Assembly (NCBI RefSeq): GCF_048544455.1
Contig: NC_133537.1
Location: 2,463,807-2,527,806, forward strand
Origin: Silene latifolia
Lineage: Eukaryota; Streptophyta; Magnoliopsida; Caryophyllales; Caryophyllaceae
Length of the DNA stretch: 64,000 nucleotides
Direction: 5' to 3'
Shown: positions 10,930 through 22,630 of the stretch, one piece after another
Numbering within the stretch: position 1 is the first letter of the stretch
How the letters are laid out: every line of letters starts with the position of its first letter
The notes under the pieces: generated by a model
What the model saw: only the letters and a program-made list of their open reading frames with translations
Databases searched by the model: none
What the model was told of the DNA's origin: nothing
Position numbers and translations under genes: made by a program

Positions 10930-13540
10930 CGAAGTTGTTTATATTTATTTGCCTTTTTTATTATTTGTTAGAGGTAATTAAATTAAAGATAAATAAATTT
11001 CTAAGACGAAGAGAGTATATCATGTTAAATTGTGCAAATGAACTTAGGCCAAATCCAAATTGAGGAGATAGAATTAGCTTCATAAATACAGGTAGGTTTC
11101 ACTTTAATATTAGCTTTTAAAGTGTTAAACTCTCCCCTCTTCTATTCTATTCATATGGAGTATATATAAGACACTCACATGTAAATCCGATTTCTTCACT
11201 CTGACTAAAGTTCTAGTAACCATTCAAGGTAAATTAGGTAAATTACGATGCATTGATCCAATTATCCACGACAATTCAAAAAAAAAAGTTTTGACAAACA
11301 AAATAGGAGTAAATAGTGCTTATATATTGTTCAACAAAACACTATGTCACTCGATCATGTCATATATGCATGACTTCACTCACATGATTTCATGTTTATG
11401 CATGCAAAACGTTGTAAGTGGAATACTCAACGACTAACCATTACGATAAGAAGCTAAAAAGGTAATACAAATTCTAATAAAACGAGTTAAATAAATGGAT
11501 AAGATCGATAAAAAAACAGAATGCGTTGAAAATAACAACTCTTATATGTCACCTACCTATATAAAATAGTCAAATCCATTTTATATTTAAGACGGAAATT
11601 ACTGTTTTAATAAAAACCAACTAAAAAGTGAATAAAATTCGATACTTTATTGTTCATTCTTCCTCCTTTAGGTGATCACTAGCAGGAAATTTCGAGGAAG
11701 GAACAAATGCGATGCTGCAATAACTCTTTCAAGATAAGTGGATGATGAACAAGGAAAAGATAAGAAAGCATGCATACATGCAATATATACCGTATATTAA
11801 TTAGTGTATTTCCTTGACCTTGAAGTCTTCAACAATGGCTTTTTGTGGCACGTATATATTACTTTTTCCATGCATTGATGCATATATGTATACCCAGTCA
11901 GAAGCACGCAGTTTATAAAACTGATGGCCACTGATGGGTTTGCCTTTTTCCCAAATTATCTTTTTTCTAGATGCTTTTGTTGTTAGCACTTAAATTTAGT
12001 TGGATTTTTGTGGTTTGATTATCATCTTAACTAAAGTTTAGGATTAAAAATGAAGTTTGATAAATAGTTCTAGAACTCTGAGTTTAATGTATGTGGGAAC
12101 TAACATAAGCACAAGCCCACCTAGATTAGCTTGGACACGGGTCGGGTTAGGGTTGAGCCCGGCCAACCCGAAGCAAGGCTCCTCTGACCGGGCCCTGAAC
12201 TAACTCGTCTCACGGTCCGGTACTTTGATGAGTAAGAACGTGGCGCGCACCCTTGTCTAATCTAGCGACAAGAATGCAAGCTTAAGCGTAAAGCACTAGT
12301 GAGGGATCACCCACTAATGCTTTATTAGCGGTCTCGGGTTGTGTGCGTTGGGATCCTAGTCTCGATCATCAACGATCAAGACACACATGTTTGATTGTAA
12401 AAATGAAGGCAACAATTCGTATAAATTCAAGAAACGAGTAAATAAGAAGGCTTTTGGTGGGAAGTAGATTGATTGACTAGTACCTCTCCTAGAGTCAAAT
12501 TTGATAGTACATGTGTAGGCATGTTGGATGGGGGTGGGGGTAAGTGATTAAGAAGACATATACAAGGTGGTTGGGATGACTAAGGAACAATAGTGGCCGG
12601 ATAAGATAAAAGATGTAAATGTTAGGCACTTTTGAACAACAAAAATAACTTAAAGTACCATTTTTACAGATGGCCTAAATATTAGGTGTCTTTCGAAAAA
12701 AAATCCTATATAGAGACAAAAAATTAATGTTTCTGTGTCTAAGTGGACAAAAACTAAGTGAAAAAAAGGCTTTTTTTTGGAGCAAATTTTTAACAATAAG
12801 GTCATTTTTTAGCCTAAAGCCATTTGAATTGAACTGGATCGAGTTTATAGAATTCAATCAGAAGTGAATGAATTGAAACGAAATGACGAGTAAGAATGAA
12901 TTGAACCAAACTAACCTAAACTAAATTAAACTAAATTTATAAGATCTAAACTAAAATAAACTCAACTTAAAATTAAAGTGAAGTTCAAAAGAACATGTCT
13001 TAATAAGATCGAATTTTTGGCATCAAATAGTAGATCAAACAAGAGTTACATTTGTATATATTTTGACGGTAACTTTAATTATCTCACAATATCCAAAACA
13101 ATATTCTTGTTCTAACTAGAATCAAAATTAAATATTGGGATATCATCCTATCATAACTCTTCCGACCATAGATCATATTTTTTGGATCAAATAGTTTCCT
13201 CTTTATTTTTTAATGTTCAACTAGACTCATGGTTTTTATGAACATGACGTGGCTACACATAATAAGTTAAACAATATACATCATGATCTCACTTGTTATA
13301 AAGACATCTCAAAACTTTATTATTATAAATCCGAATAATTAGAGAAACTGTAATAATTACGTGAGACATCTTGTACTGTGAAATAACACAGTTATTAAAA
13401 AAAAAAAACTCATTTACCAACATTAAATATAACATTTTCTATAAAAACAGACTATTTCACATGTGACATGATCATGTTCAATAATTTAAGTTATAGAAAT
13501 GACCATCACCAAACTAATCTAATAGTTTTGTAACTAGGCT
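10930..13540. other. Spacer between RPS27 and the Nudix gene
   Basis: Mostly AT-rich. A GC-richer patch at 12100-12360 has GGGTCGGGTTAGGGTTGAGCCCGGCC-like repeat words. The block at 12770-13000 is dominated by AATTGAACC/TAAACTAAA words; in reverse it resembles 3330-3440, so both are probably pieces of one dispersed repeat. No gene was recognised. Confidence 0.4.
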
Positions 13541-14041
13541 TTCTCCTCTTCCCTTCCTATCATCACCCATCATTCCAAATTTCCAACCTTCTAATCTTCT
13601 ATATATATATTAAGACTTCTCCTCATTAATCCCAATCTTTTATACCTCTTTCAAACTTTAACTACCACCTTTCATTTCCATAAGTTCTCTTTAATCCTCT
13701 TTGCTTTATTCTTCTTTAATACTAGTCTTTAACCCGTGAAATTCACGGATCAACAATATTATAACGACTTTCACTAACCATTATTAAACTTGTTGTGAAT
13801 ATTAATCAACTTATTATAATTATCTTAGTGGGATGTGACATTTGTATTTTTCCTTAGAAAAGAAGTTGAGCAATTTTTCAAAAGCTTCACTCTTTAAGAA
13901 ACAAATGCCAAAGTAGTCACATACTTTCTTATAAATTAAACCATCATATATATCATATCAAAACTAATAAAACATCACATTATAATTACTATTAAAACTT
14001 GCTTTTGTTTTAGCTTGAAAAACATCACATATAGTTTTATC

Positions 14042-17000
14042 ATGGCTACTCTACTCATGGCACGTGAAGGACGTCATAGACAACTCTATGAAGACAATTT
14101 CCGGCTTGTTTCGGGGTATGTTTTTCAATTTTTATCCTTGTTTTAATTTACCCATATCACAAACGGGTCAAATATTAGATAGATTGGACAAGAAGCAGAA
14201 TCCCTAGCTAGAATGACAAACTCGTGTCCCATTTATCTATATTGAGTTCTGTTTGACCTGTTTGACACTTATAATATGAGACTGTCTTACTCGAAACAAG
14301 TTGTTTAAGGGAGGGAAGGTGTTGCCTTGTAATTGTGGCGACAAAATCCATATGTGATTGTTGAATGTTGATGCGTCTTCGTTGAAGTTTCTACAGTATT
14401 GGTAAATTTCGGCGTCTTTTATTTGTATTACTAAGTAATTGTTGTTAAATAAACGCGTATAGATTATTGTTGTATGATTGTTGCAAAGTTTGTTACTTGG
14501 TAGTTCCTACCACTTTCCTTTATCCCTTACCTTAAAGACAAAGTCACATATTTGTGGTAATGGCTAATATCTCTTACACAAATTCTTATGTAAGACGGTT
14601 TTGAGGGCATATATAAAACCGCTTCTCATTTTACCTTAATACCCTTACAAATGAAGTAAGTAACCACTAGGATTTTGCTAAGGGTATATCTTTCTTTAAT
14701 TTTTAGAGTTTTATATAAAACCGTTTTTCGGCAAAACTAATTCTATCATTTAAGGAAAATGAGTTGACGTTACCGAGTGACACCCAATCTCAGCGTCACC
14801 CTCTCACATGCAATAAGTGGGGACTCCTTCAATAAAGGATGCATGTGAGAGGGTGACACCCAATCTCGGCGCCATCCGATGACGCCCTATCATTATCCAT
14901 CTTTTAAATACAGTTTTATTGTCAGTTATTTAATCTTGGTATGGGTCTTTTCAAAGAATATTCACTATTTAATGGGTCTAGTGAAGTACATTTAACTAAT
15001 AGTACCTCCTAAGAATGAAATAAATACTATTATCAAAACTAACAAATAAAAGTAATTTAATTTGTTCATATAGACTGACCGTTATGTTTAATTTTAACGA
15101 GATAAAAAGTCATATGAGACTGTTGTATCCATACTATATTACTATAGTAAGATCGTTATTAGGTTATACTCAGGTCGATCATAAATTGGATTATTGACTT
15201 GTTGTAAATTAGTAGTAGGTCTTACACAAAACTACAAAAGTATTGTTTTAATCATGAATAGAAAAAAACTAATCGATCATAATTATGTCACACAGTTTTA
15301 TAGTTTTATAATTTATATGTGAAAGCGTTTCTTAAATATATTTTGTTATTTTATTAAAAAACATAAACCAAACATGACTTTGAATCTTCCAAGAGAACAA
15401 CAAATGAAAATTTTCTTAATTTTGGTAAACGGTAAGTTCATGAACCAAAATATTTCTAAATACGTACAATAGAATAGAATAGAAATTTACCATTCGAGGA
15501 AATAATGGTTTTATGTAAAAATAAATAAAGATACTAATAAATAAAGAACACATCTAGAAAGATTGGAAAAAGTAAAAAAAAAAAACCACATAAAAAGCAA
15601 ATTAAAGGAAAAACTTAGACTTATCTTCCTTGATTTTATTTAATTATTCTTCTTATCTAAAAGGGATAACTCTTCTAAAATGTGACCAATCTTTCGTGTC
15701 TCCAATTGAATCCAAAGCTAAAGAATAATGACAAAAATACTTGCGTGCGATTACCTCATTAGGATGTTTTTTTCGTAAAAGATGGATTAAGCATAATTGT
15801 ATAAAAAAAGTTGTCGTTTTGCAATAATAATTAATGGGATTTTAGTTGCATTATTACTCATTGATCAACTTTTTTTTTTTTTTTTTTTTTTTAATTTTTG
15901 GATGACGATGGAACTCATAGCCCTATCTTTGTTGCACACTTAAACCGTCAAGTATACGTAAACAGCCTGCAAATCATGTATATCAGGTCAACCACTCAAG
16001 GATGACATACAACCAACTCGTTGTCTTACCCTTCTTCAATAATTTCAAATTGATAAGGAAGACTTAGAACCCATACAGTCCCAACTTTGAAGAATAAGCT
16101 CAGATTTTTTTTTTCTTCAGATTTTTTCGATTTCTACATGTTACTTAAAAATTCAAATATCGAGTGTTCAAATTGCCTAGTAGTGCGGACCCTCTTTCCG
16201 AATTTGTCCCGCCCTATGGTGGTCGGTGGGGCAAATGGTTTTATTAATGACAAAGTAACAAAGCCATAGACAAATTGGTAAAAAACGATGACAAAGCTCC
16301 ACAAGGAGTCATAAAGAGTGCGACAATTTTAGCAAAAGACAAACGAAGACTCAACTAAACACAACAAAAAAAGACTTATTACGAACATAATGCATTTAAA
16401 AGAAAACAAATTAAAGGCACACCACGAGATTGAAAAATCAATAGGAGTCACGATCTCCTTATTCATGTCATTTCTAACAATATTAACAAGTAGATTATAC
16501 AATCAATTGTCAGTTGTACTGGTTGTATAGAATCTGAGCTTTTTAATGTGTTTATTTGAACTTATGCCTATAGACCACGAGCTTTATTTGAAGGAATTCG
16601 AGCTCTATGTAAAAATACTGAACTTAAAGTTTGTTGAAAATGGAAAATGAAAAACGATCTTGACAAGAACATTCATGTTACGCAGAATTCGCAAATTCTT
16701 ATTTCAGATGGCCTCTTTTTATCTGTCAAATGTAACCATTTTACGATAAAATGTTACTATTTTCTGATAAAATGTTACCATCATTTTTTGGATAAAAAAT
16801 GACAATTTTAATTATAACATTTTGTCATTAAATATTTACATTCTATGAAAAAAAATAGTGACATTTAACCCGTCTTATTTTATACCGTCTCAAACAAGAC
16901 TTTAGTCATCTTGAAAGGGTACGTAGGACATGGTGCCATGTAGCATTAATTACAACTACGGACTCAACTCTCAAGTCTATGCATGAGGTTTTTCCAAGTC

Positions 17001-19272
17001 TTCTATGATCATGTGGGTTAACATGCTCCAAAAAAACGTCTAATAATTCTATTTTTATCAATAAATTTAAGTATTGTAGACACAGAGTCGACCCTTGGGC
17101 GGGTCATGGCTACTCATGGGCATGGAGAGCCACGATGCTTTTTTTTTTTGGTTTTAACGGCCATGTGCCGGGGCAAGCTGGTTATCCTGAACATGAACCG
17201 ACACAGACGGTTGGGTGGGTCACACCGAGTCTCAAGCGAGCTAGCCTTGCCTTGGTCTCAACGACTTGAGAGGCGAGTTGGGCCAGAGTGACCCGTACAA
17301 TTTATACTTATATGTAGATTTGCAAAAGCAAACCGACCCGATTGACCAGACCCGAAAAGACTGACCCGAACTACATCACTCGAATGTGACTCGAAACCCG
17401 AATTGACTCAACTCGACCCGAAGTGACCCGAACTACATCACTCGAATGTGACTCGAAACCCGAATTGACTCAACTTGACCCGAACATGATCCGAGCTTTC
17501 TTGACCCGGTCCGAAATCACCAAACCTGAAAATGACCCGACAAAATATAACTCTAATTGAATCGAAAAGACTTGAAATGTCTATTTCTCTATTATTCATT
17601 AACCCGAAACAGACTCGAAACCCGAAACGACCCGTTCCGACCCGAATTGGCCTGACCCGTTGACCCATTTTGTCAGGCTTTGTTATATGTGGCATTATCT
17701 ACACATTTTAAAGGATAATGAAGGGGTCCCTACTTATTATATGTGAGAGAATGGTGCCGAAATTGGGTATCACCCATTAACGCTAACTCATTTTCCTATT
17801 TTAAAACTCAACAGGTGTATGTTTAGATGTCAAATTCAAGATCCATTTATACGATCTGTTGCTACTTTCTAGTAACCTTAAAAATAGGTTACGTTATTGT
17901 AATAACTAATAACTAATAACACAATTGAAATACCCGACTAATAAAAATGTCTTAGCCTAATAGTTAAGAAGTATAATGGATCACAATTGACAAAAAAAAC
18001 CAAATTGAAATACTCAGCTAATCAGTTTAAGCTCGTGAATATTTTAATTATTTAAAGATTAGATTGTAACTCTAATTATCGTTAATTTTGTTTAAACAGG
18101 TGTATTCCATATAGAATGAAGAAGGGTTACGAAGAATATACAAATTGCATAGAAGATAGATTAGAAGTTTTAATGATTTCTTCTCCAAATCGTCACGATC
18201 TTGTATTTCCAAAGGTAACTATTTGTTGGTACTACCAGTACCGCTTTCACCACTCTGTCACATTAGTAGCACAAAAACCGAAACATTCGGAAAATGTCAA
18301 TTTACTTAATTTCTTACTGATGTATTTCTTTTGGGTGTACGTAGGGAGGATGGGAAAATGATGAAACTGTACATGAAGCTGCGAGTCGCGAAGCACTTGA
18401 GGAAGCCGGCGTTAGAGGAATTCTCAATGTAAGAAACTTATTCCGCCGCCTCTACACACGCTCCTAACATAATAATCCCGAAAATCAAGTAACTTAACTG
18501 AGATTTTTATCGGCATTTTGCAGAAGAATGAGTTGGGAGTATGGGAATTTAGAAGCAAAAGTAGGCAAGACAAATGCAGCCTTGAAGGAGGATGCAGGGG
18601 TTACATGTTTGCGTTGGAAGTGACGGAGGAGCTTGATACTTGGCCCGAACAACAAAACCATGCTCGCAAATGGGTATGTATCACTTTCGACACAAATAGG
18701 ATTATACATTCAGATGTACCATAAGCATTATATAAGAATCCGAGCTTATATGTATTTTTGCTGAGCTAATTCAAAGTCATGTTTTTAATGTGTAAATGGA
18801 CGAGCTCAATACTTTCTAATAAAGCTCATATTCTTTAACATAAAGCTCAGATTCTACACTGTACAACATATACAACTGGTTGTATAGTACATGAATTGGA
18901 CTTCCGACCCATGCCAATTGCCAACCAATCACTTCTGGAAAATAACTTGTTCCATCTTCTACTGCTAACGTTTTTTTTTTTTTCCGTTTTGCGCAGTTGG
19001 ATGTCCGGGAAGCATTTGGCCTCTGCAGATATGAATGGATGAAGGAGGCACTAAGAGTATTTCTTAAACTTATGGATAATGATCATAATACCACAAAGAT
19101 GAACAACCAAATGGTTATGGAAGCGGGTGTATCTTCGTCTGCTATTATTATTTCAGAACGGCCAGTTACTAAGCCAACCTCGGGAAACTACTCCGTAAAA
19201 TCTAACAAGATTCTTACCAATTGCAGCACCAGCAATGTGTTTCTACAATTAGGGTCCCTGGAGGTTCTCTAG
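14042..19272 (+). CDS. Nudix hydrolase, NUDT12/13/16-like
   Basis: Five exons (14042-14115, 18100-18214, 18345-18428, 18524-18673, 18997-19272) with GT...AG introns give 232 aa. It opens with a basic tail containing RLVSGCIPYR, then KLEVLMI-like and SPNRHDLVFPKGGW blocks typical of plant NUDT12/13/16. The Nudix box occupies residues 64-86: G64, E70, then R78-E79-A80-L81-E82-E83-A84-G85, matching Gx5Ex7REUxEExGU with every catalytic residue present. LGVWEFRSKS, GYMFALEV and the CRYEWM block follow. Family members cleave nucleoside diphosphates linked to another group (diadenosine polyphosphates, inositol pyrophosphates) using Mg2+; the substrate here is not known. A serine/threonine-rich C-terminal tail of about 60 residues follows the domain. 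Intron 1 is almost 4 kb and holds several MITEs. Mitochondrial targeting is known for some relatives but is not evident here. Confidence 0.93.
14795..14857. repeat. Hairpin with perfect 18-bp arms
   Basis: GTCACCCTCTCACATGCA (14795-14812) is the exact complement of TGCATGTGAGAGGGTGAC (14840-14857), with a 27-bp loop. Outside each arm lies a direct near-copy of GACACCCAATCTCAGCG (about 14778 and 14854). It is likely a small MITE; similar GTGAGAGGGTGA/GTGAGAGAATGGTG words occur near 10.58 kb and 17.74 kb. Confidence 0.7.
15873..15892 (+). repeat. Poly-T tract
   Basis: An uninterrupted run of about 20 T in Nudix intron 1. It could be the reverse-strand tail of an old non-LTR insertion, but no LINE or SINE motif was recognised beside it. 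Confidence 0.6.
16690..16912. mobile_element. Fold-back MITE, same family as 10.7 kb
   Basis: CAAATTCTTATTTCAGATGG on the left and CCGTCTTATTTTATACCGTC...AACAAGAC on the right are inverted. Core words AATGTAACCATTTTA, AAAATGTTAC and GTGACATTTAACCCGTC match the 10.7 kb copy. It lies in Nudix intron 1. Confidence 0.6.
17330..17690. repeat. GACCCGAA-rich repeat with a 62-bp tandem duplication
   Basis: The words GACCCGAA and ACTCGAAACCCGAA recur throughout. A 62-bp unit starting TGACCCGAACTACATCACTC at 17362 is repeated almost unchanged from 17424. A related GACCCGAC/GACCCGCC patch is at 53930-54130. It is a dispersed plant repeat; no family could be named. Confidence 0.6.
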
Positions 19273-19850
19273 TTCCTTGGGAGGGTAGGAAAGTTGTCAA
19301 TATAAAATCGAGAAAATTAGATTTCGGGTGTAAGCATGTCGTTTCTTTACTCTTAACTTGACTGTCAGTTATGTTTGATGCTGTGTAAACTGTAAAGCGT
19401 TCCTCTAAATGCATCAGTCATCTTTGAGACAATCTTAAAAATGATGTCTCGTAGATCATATTAAGCGACCTTTCTTTCCATTTGTATTCCTTAACTGAAT
19501 AAATATCGCTGTCACAGCCCCTGTTAATCCTGTAAAAAGATCTTCCCATACATCTTTGTTGGGAAAGCGTCTTGTAAACTTTACAGGACGCTTTCCCAGC
19601 AATCTTACTATTATGGTATCCTCATAAGTATAGTCAATATGAAATCGGGTCCTCCTATTTGCAATACAGAAACTGTACTGCTGTTCCGAGATTAGACCCG
19701 TTAAATACACGAAACAGGTTGAATGTCGGATTATAACTAGGCCGAGGGGAAACAGACACAGATGATATTCTTCCACAAAACAATCCACTCGATTTTAATT
19801 CGACTACAACCATATTGTTTCACTGATGAGAGAACAGTTAGAAATGGTAT
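19273..19850. other. Nudix 3' flank with a 37-bp palindrome
   Basis: This includes the probable 3' untranslated region. GGGAAAGCGTC...GACGCTTTCCC (about 19560-19597) is a near-perfect palindrome with one mismatched pair plus the centre. A 110-codon minus-strand open frame (19456-19788) spans it; no family was recognised and it is not called as a gene. Confidence 0.4.
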
Positions 19851-19851
19851 A

Positions 19852-21935
19852 CAATCATGGTTAGGGATTAGGCCCAACTCAATGTATGCCTAAGACTAAG
19901 GACGACAAAACTTATATACAATCATGGTTAGGGATTAGGCCCAACTCAATGTGGCCCAAACAAGATATTAAATCTTCGGGATTATAATGTTGAAACAACA
20001 AAGTCGACTACTAGCCCATCCAGTGTCTCTCATATCACCGTGTCCTCGCCACCATCTGGTACGTCGTAGCCTATAGTCCATTATGTTAACTATGACAAAT
20101 TTTCATCCTCTCATAGTCGTTTTTTAGCTACTATTACGACTAATGTGGAACCGCGTAATTTTAAAGAAGCAGTTCAAGATGCAAATTGGCGCGCTGAAAT
20201 GGAAGCTGAAATGGAAGCTCTTGAGGCCAATGGTACAAGGACTCTCGAGCAACTTCCATCAGGTAAGAAGGCATTGGGTAGTCAGTGTTGTATAAAATAA
20301 AATACAAGTCTGACTCGACCATTAAAAGATTAAAAACCACACTTGTTGTCTTCGGTAACCATCAAACCGAAGGGATTGATTATGATGAGACGTTCGCCCC
20401 GGTTGCCAAAATGACCACATTTCGTACTTTTTTAGCTATTGCTACTGCAAAGAATTGAGCATTACATCAAATGGATGTCCATAATACCTTCCTTCACAGA
20501 GATTTAGATGAGGACGTGTACATGTGATTTCCACCGGGCTTCTCCCCCTACTCTAGGAACGGTCTGCCGTCTACGCAAGTCTCTATACGGGCTCAAACAA
20601 GCTCTGAGGTGTTGGTTTGAGAAGCTTGTTACTTCTTTAAAGCAATATGGGTTCCTTCAGTCCTACTCGGATTATTCCTTATTCACTTATACAAAAGGTA
20701 TTGTTCAGCTTAATGTGCTTGTCTATGTTGATGATCTTATCATTTCGGGCAATGACACTGCTGCATTAAATGGGTTTTAAGAATTATCTTCACTCGTGCT
20801 TTCATATGAAAGATTTAGGGGAGCTTAAGTATTTTCTGGGTTTGGAGGTAGCCCGTAATCATGATGGTATTTTCTTATGTTAGCGTAAATGCGCCCTGGA
20901 TATTCTTTCTGACATGGGCTTATTGGGTTGTAAACCCGAGACTACTCCTATAGCGCAAAATCATCACCTTGGCCGTTCTTCCAGTTCTCTTTTCGACATC
21001 TTGCTTATGTTGTTCACATTTACTCCCAGTTTATGACTGCTCCTCGGTAAGATCATAGGAAAGCTGCCTTCCGTACTGTTTGCTACTTGAAGGGAACACC
21101 TGGTCAAGGTATCCTTCTAATAAACACGAGATGGGTCTGGCCTTACCCGCGGTGGAGGAGAGAAGTATAACTCACAAGCCCAAGAATGCTCTTATCTCCC
21201 AAAACCAATTGGCTATGGGAGAAACACCCCTAGGCTTTATAAGATAGACAATCTCTCTCTTTTTCACCGATGTGGGACTCACAAGTGGATTTATACTCCA
21301 ACACCTTCTACCCTCCGACTGTGATTTAACTTTACGTGGATAGTGTGATTCCAACTGGGCAGCCTGTCCCGTTACTCGTCGGTCTCTTACTGGCTAGTTT
21401 GTTTTCCTTGGTCATTCTCCTATTCCTTGGAAAACCAAGAAACAACCGACTGTGGCGCGATCATGTGCCGAAGCCGAGTATCGGTCCATGGCTGCTCTTA
21501 CTTGTGAGATTAAATGGTTCGTGGCCTTCTTCTCAGCTTAGGTGGGTATGCATCATCCCAAGGCTACACCTGTTTATTGTGACAGTCAGTCGGCTTTATA
21601 TATTGCTCAAAACTCCGTCTTTCATGCACGTACCAAATATATTGAGGTCGACTGCCATTTCGCTCGTGATGCTATTCGAGATGGACTTATTCCCTCCTCT
21701 CATGTATCTACTTCTCAGCATATTGCCGATGTTCTCACCAAGACATTAGGGTTGTCTCCGTTTAATTACCTTCTTGCCAAGTTGGGCACTGCAAATCCTC
21801 ATGCTCCCACTTGAGGGCGGGTAATAGGCAAATGTACTTAATATCTTCTTTGGGACATATTGAGTTGGGCCTAATCCCTAACTATGATTGTATATAAGTT
21901 ATGTATGCCTAATACTAAGGACAACAAAAACAAAA
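19852..21935 (+). mobile_element. Ty1/copia remnant (fossil)
   Basis: The plus strand carries degraded pieces of a copia pol. Reverse transcriptase parts include the FAPVAKMTTFRT, SLYGLKQA and YVDDLIISG-type motifs (20390-20780), and RNase H parts include [10 protein letters not shown] and [16 protein letters not shown] (21540-21814). The family is clear, but the copy is broken in many places and incomplete at the 5' side. The flanks are unusual: LTR-like sequence containing TTAGGGATTAGGCCCAAC occurs at 19852-19985, and its inverted counterpart at 21835-21935. The left piece also carries a tandem repeat of about 63 bp. Rearrangement has therefore followed insertion. It is old compared with the gypsy nest. 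Confidence 0.8.
21118..21303 (-). mobile_element. Short LTR-like insert within the copia remnant
   Basis: This 186-bp insert reads on the minus strand TGTTGGAGTATAAATCC and contains GTGAGTCCCACATCGG, a motif frequent near the start of plant copia and TRIM LTRs. The word CCTTC lies on both sides (21113-21117 and 21304-21308), consistent with a 5-bp target duplication. It is probably a small solo LTR of a different family that jumped into the older copy. Confidence 0.5.
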
Positions 21936-21953
21936 TACGAGAAAAATACTTTG

Positions 21954-22090
21954 CCAAAGGCGGAACTAGGCCAGATTCTACGTAGTAACTGTACTAAATC
22001 AAAATTATTCAATAAGACTTCCATGATTCGAGCACGGTCCCCCTAACCCCGCCCCCAAACTTTTTGTCAAATACTCAAGATCCGCCACTG
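21954..22090. mobile_element. Small MITE with GGCGGA ends
   Basis: CCAAAGGCGGAACTAGGCC on the left and AGATCCGCCACTG on the right, read inversely as CAGTGGCGGATCT, match the CAGTGGCGGA-type ends of a widespread plant MITE group. The core is non-coding. Confidence 0.45.
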
Positions 22091-22602
22091 ATACAACCTA
22101 CTGTGTATTTTAGTGAAGCACATCCATAACTAATACGCAACGTATAATACTATCTTAAAACGAGTATCTTTATATAAGCTCGAGTCTCCGTACCAATCAT
22201 TTGTTACCTTAGATTAAAATACCAACTGAGTAAGCCAACCAATCATAAAACTCTAATATCCTGCAATTAATTTAACTGGTCCATTATTTAACAAATAAAA
22301 CAATGCGAGATCCATTTTATTGACGAAGAAACAAAGAGAGAGGACATGTTTTGAAATTATTTGACGTTCATGTTAAAATTTGTGGTGCTAGCGTCTGTTC
22401 GGTAATCGATTTCTGGATTCTATAGTGATTTCGTGTGGAGAGTTGATTTCTTCTAGAAAAATTTGAACCCGATCCATTATAATGAATACGAGTTACAAAG
22501 GGGAAAAGTAAAGATGGAAGTTGGAATGCTGACCGTTGGGCTGGCATGCCCCACCACTACTACCCACGATTCATTTTAGCACGACACGGAATTCGCGCAG
22601 CC

Positions 22603-22630
22603 CAGCACGACACGACACGACACGACACGC
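22603..22630 (+). repeat. CACGA pentamer microsatellite
   Basis: Five consecutive copies or so of CACGA sit between AGCCCAG and CTATGAACAGTGGGTCGTGCC. Similar ACGACACG runs occur inside plant hAT-MITE consensus sequences, so this is likely part of an old MITE. Confidence 0.6.

Larger units (their letters stand above)
14116..18099 (+). other. Nudix intron 1 (4 kb) with repeats
   Basis: The intron holds a hairpin repeat at 14795-14857, a poly-T run near 15873, a MITE at 16690-16912 and a GACCCGAA-rich repeat at 17330-17690. The section 15880-16450 looks like an old dispersed repeat but shows no coding motif. No separate gene was recognised inside it. Confidence 0.5.

Noticed and set aside
11801-11989. 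62-codon minus-strand frame with aromatic-rich sequence
   Set aside because: No recognisable family, no splice partners, surrounded by AT-rich spacer.
15870-16450. LINE or SINE insertion suggested by the poly-T tract
   Set aside because: No reverse transcriptase motif, RNA polymerase III boxes or target duplications could be identified.
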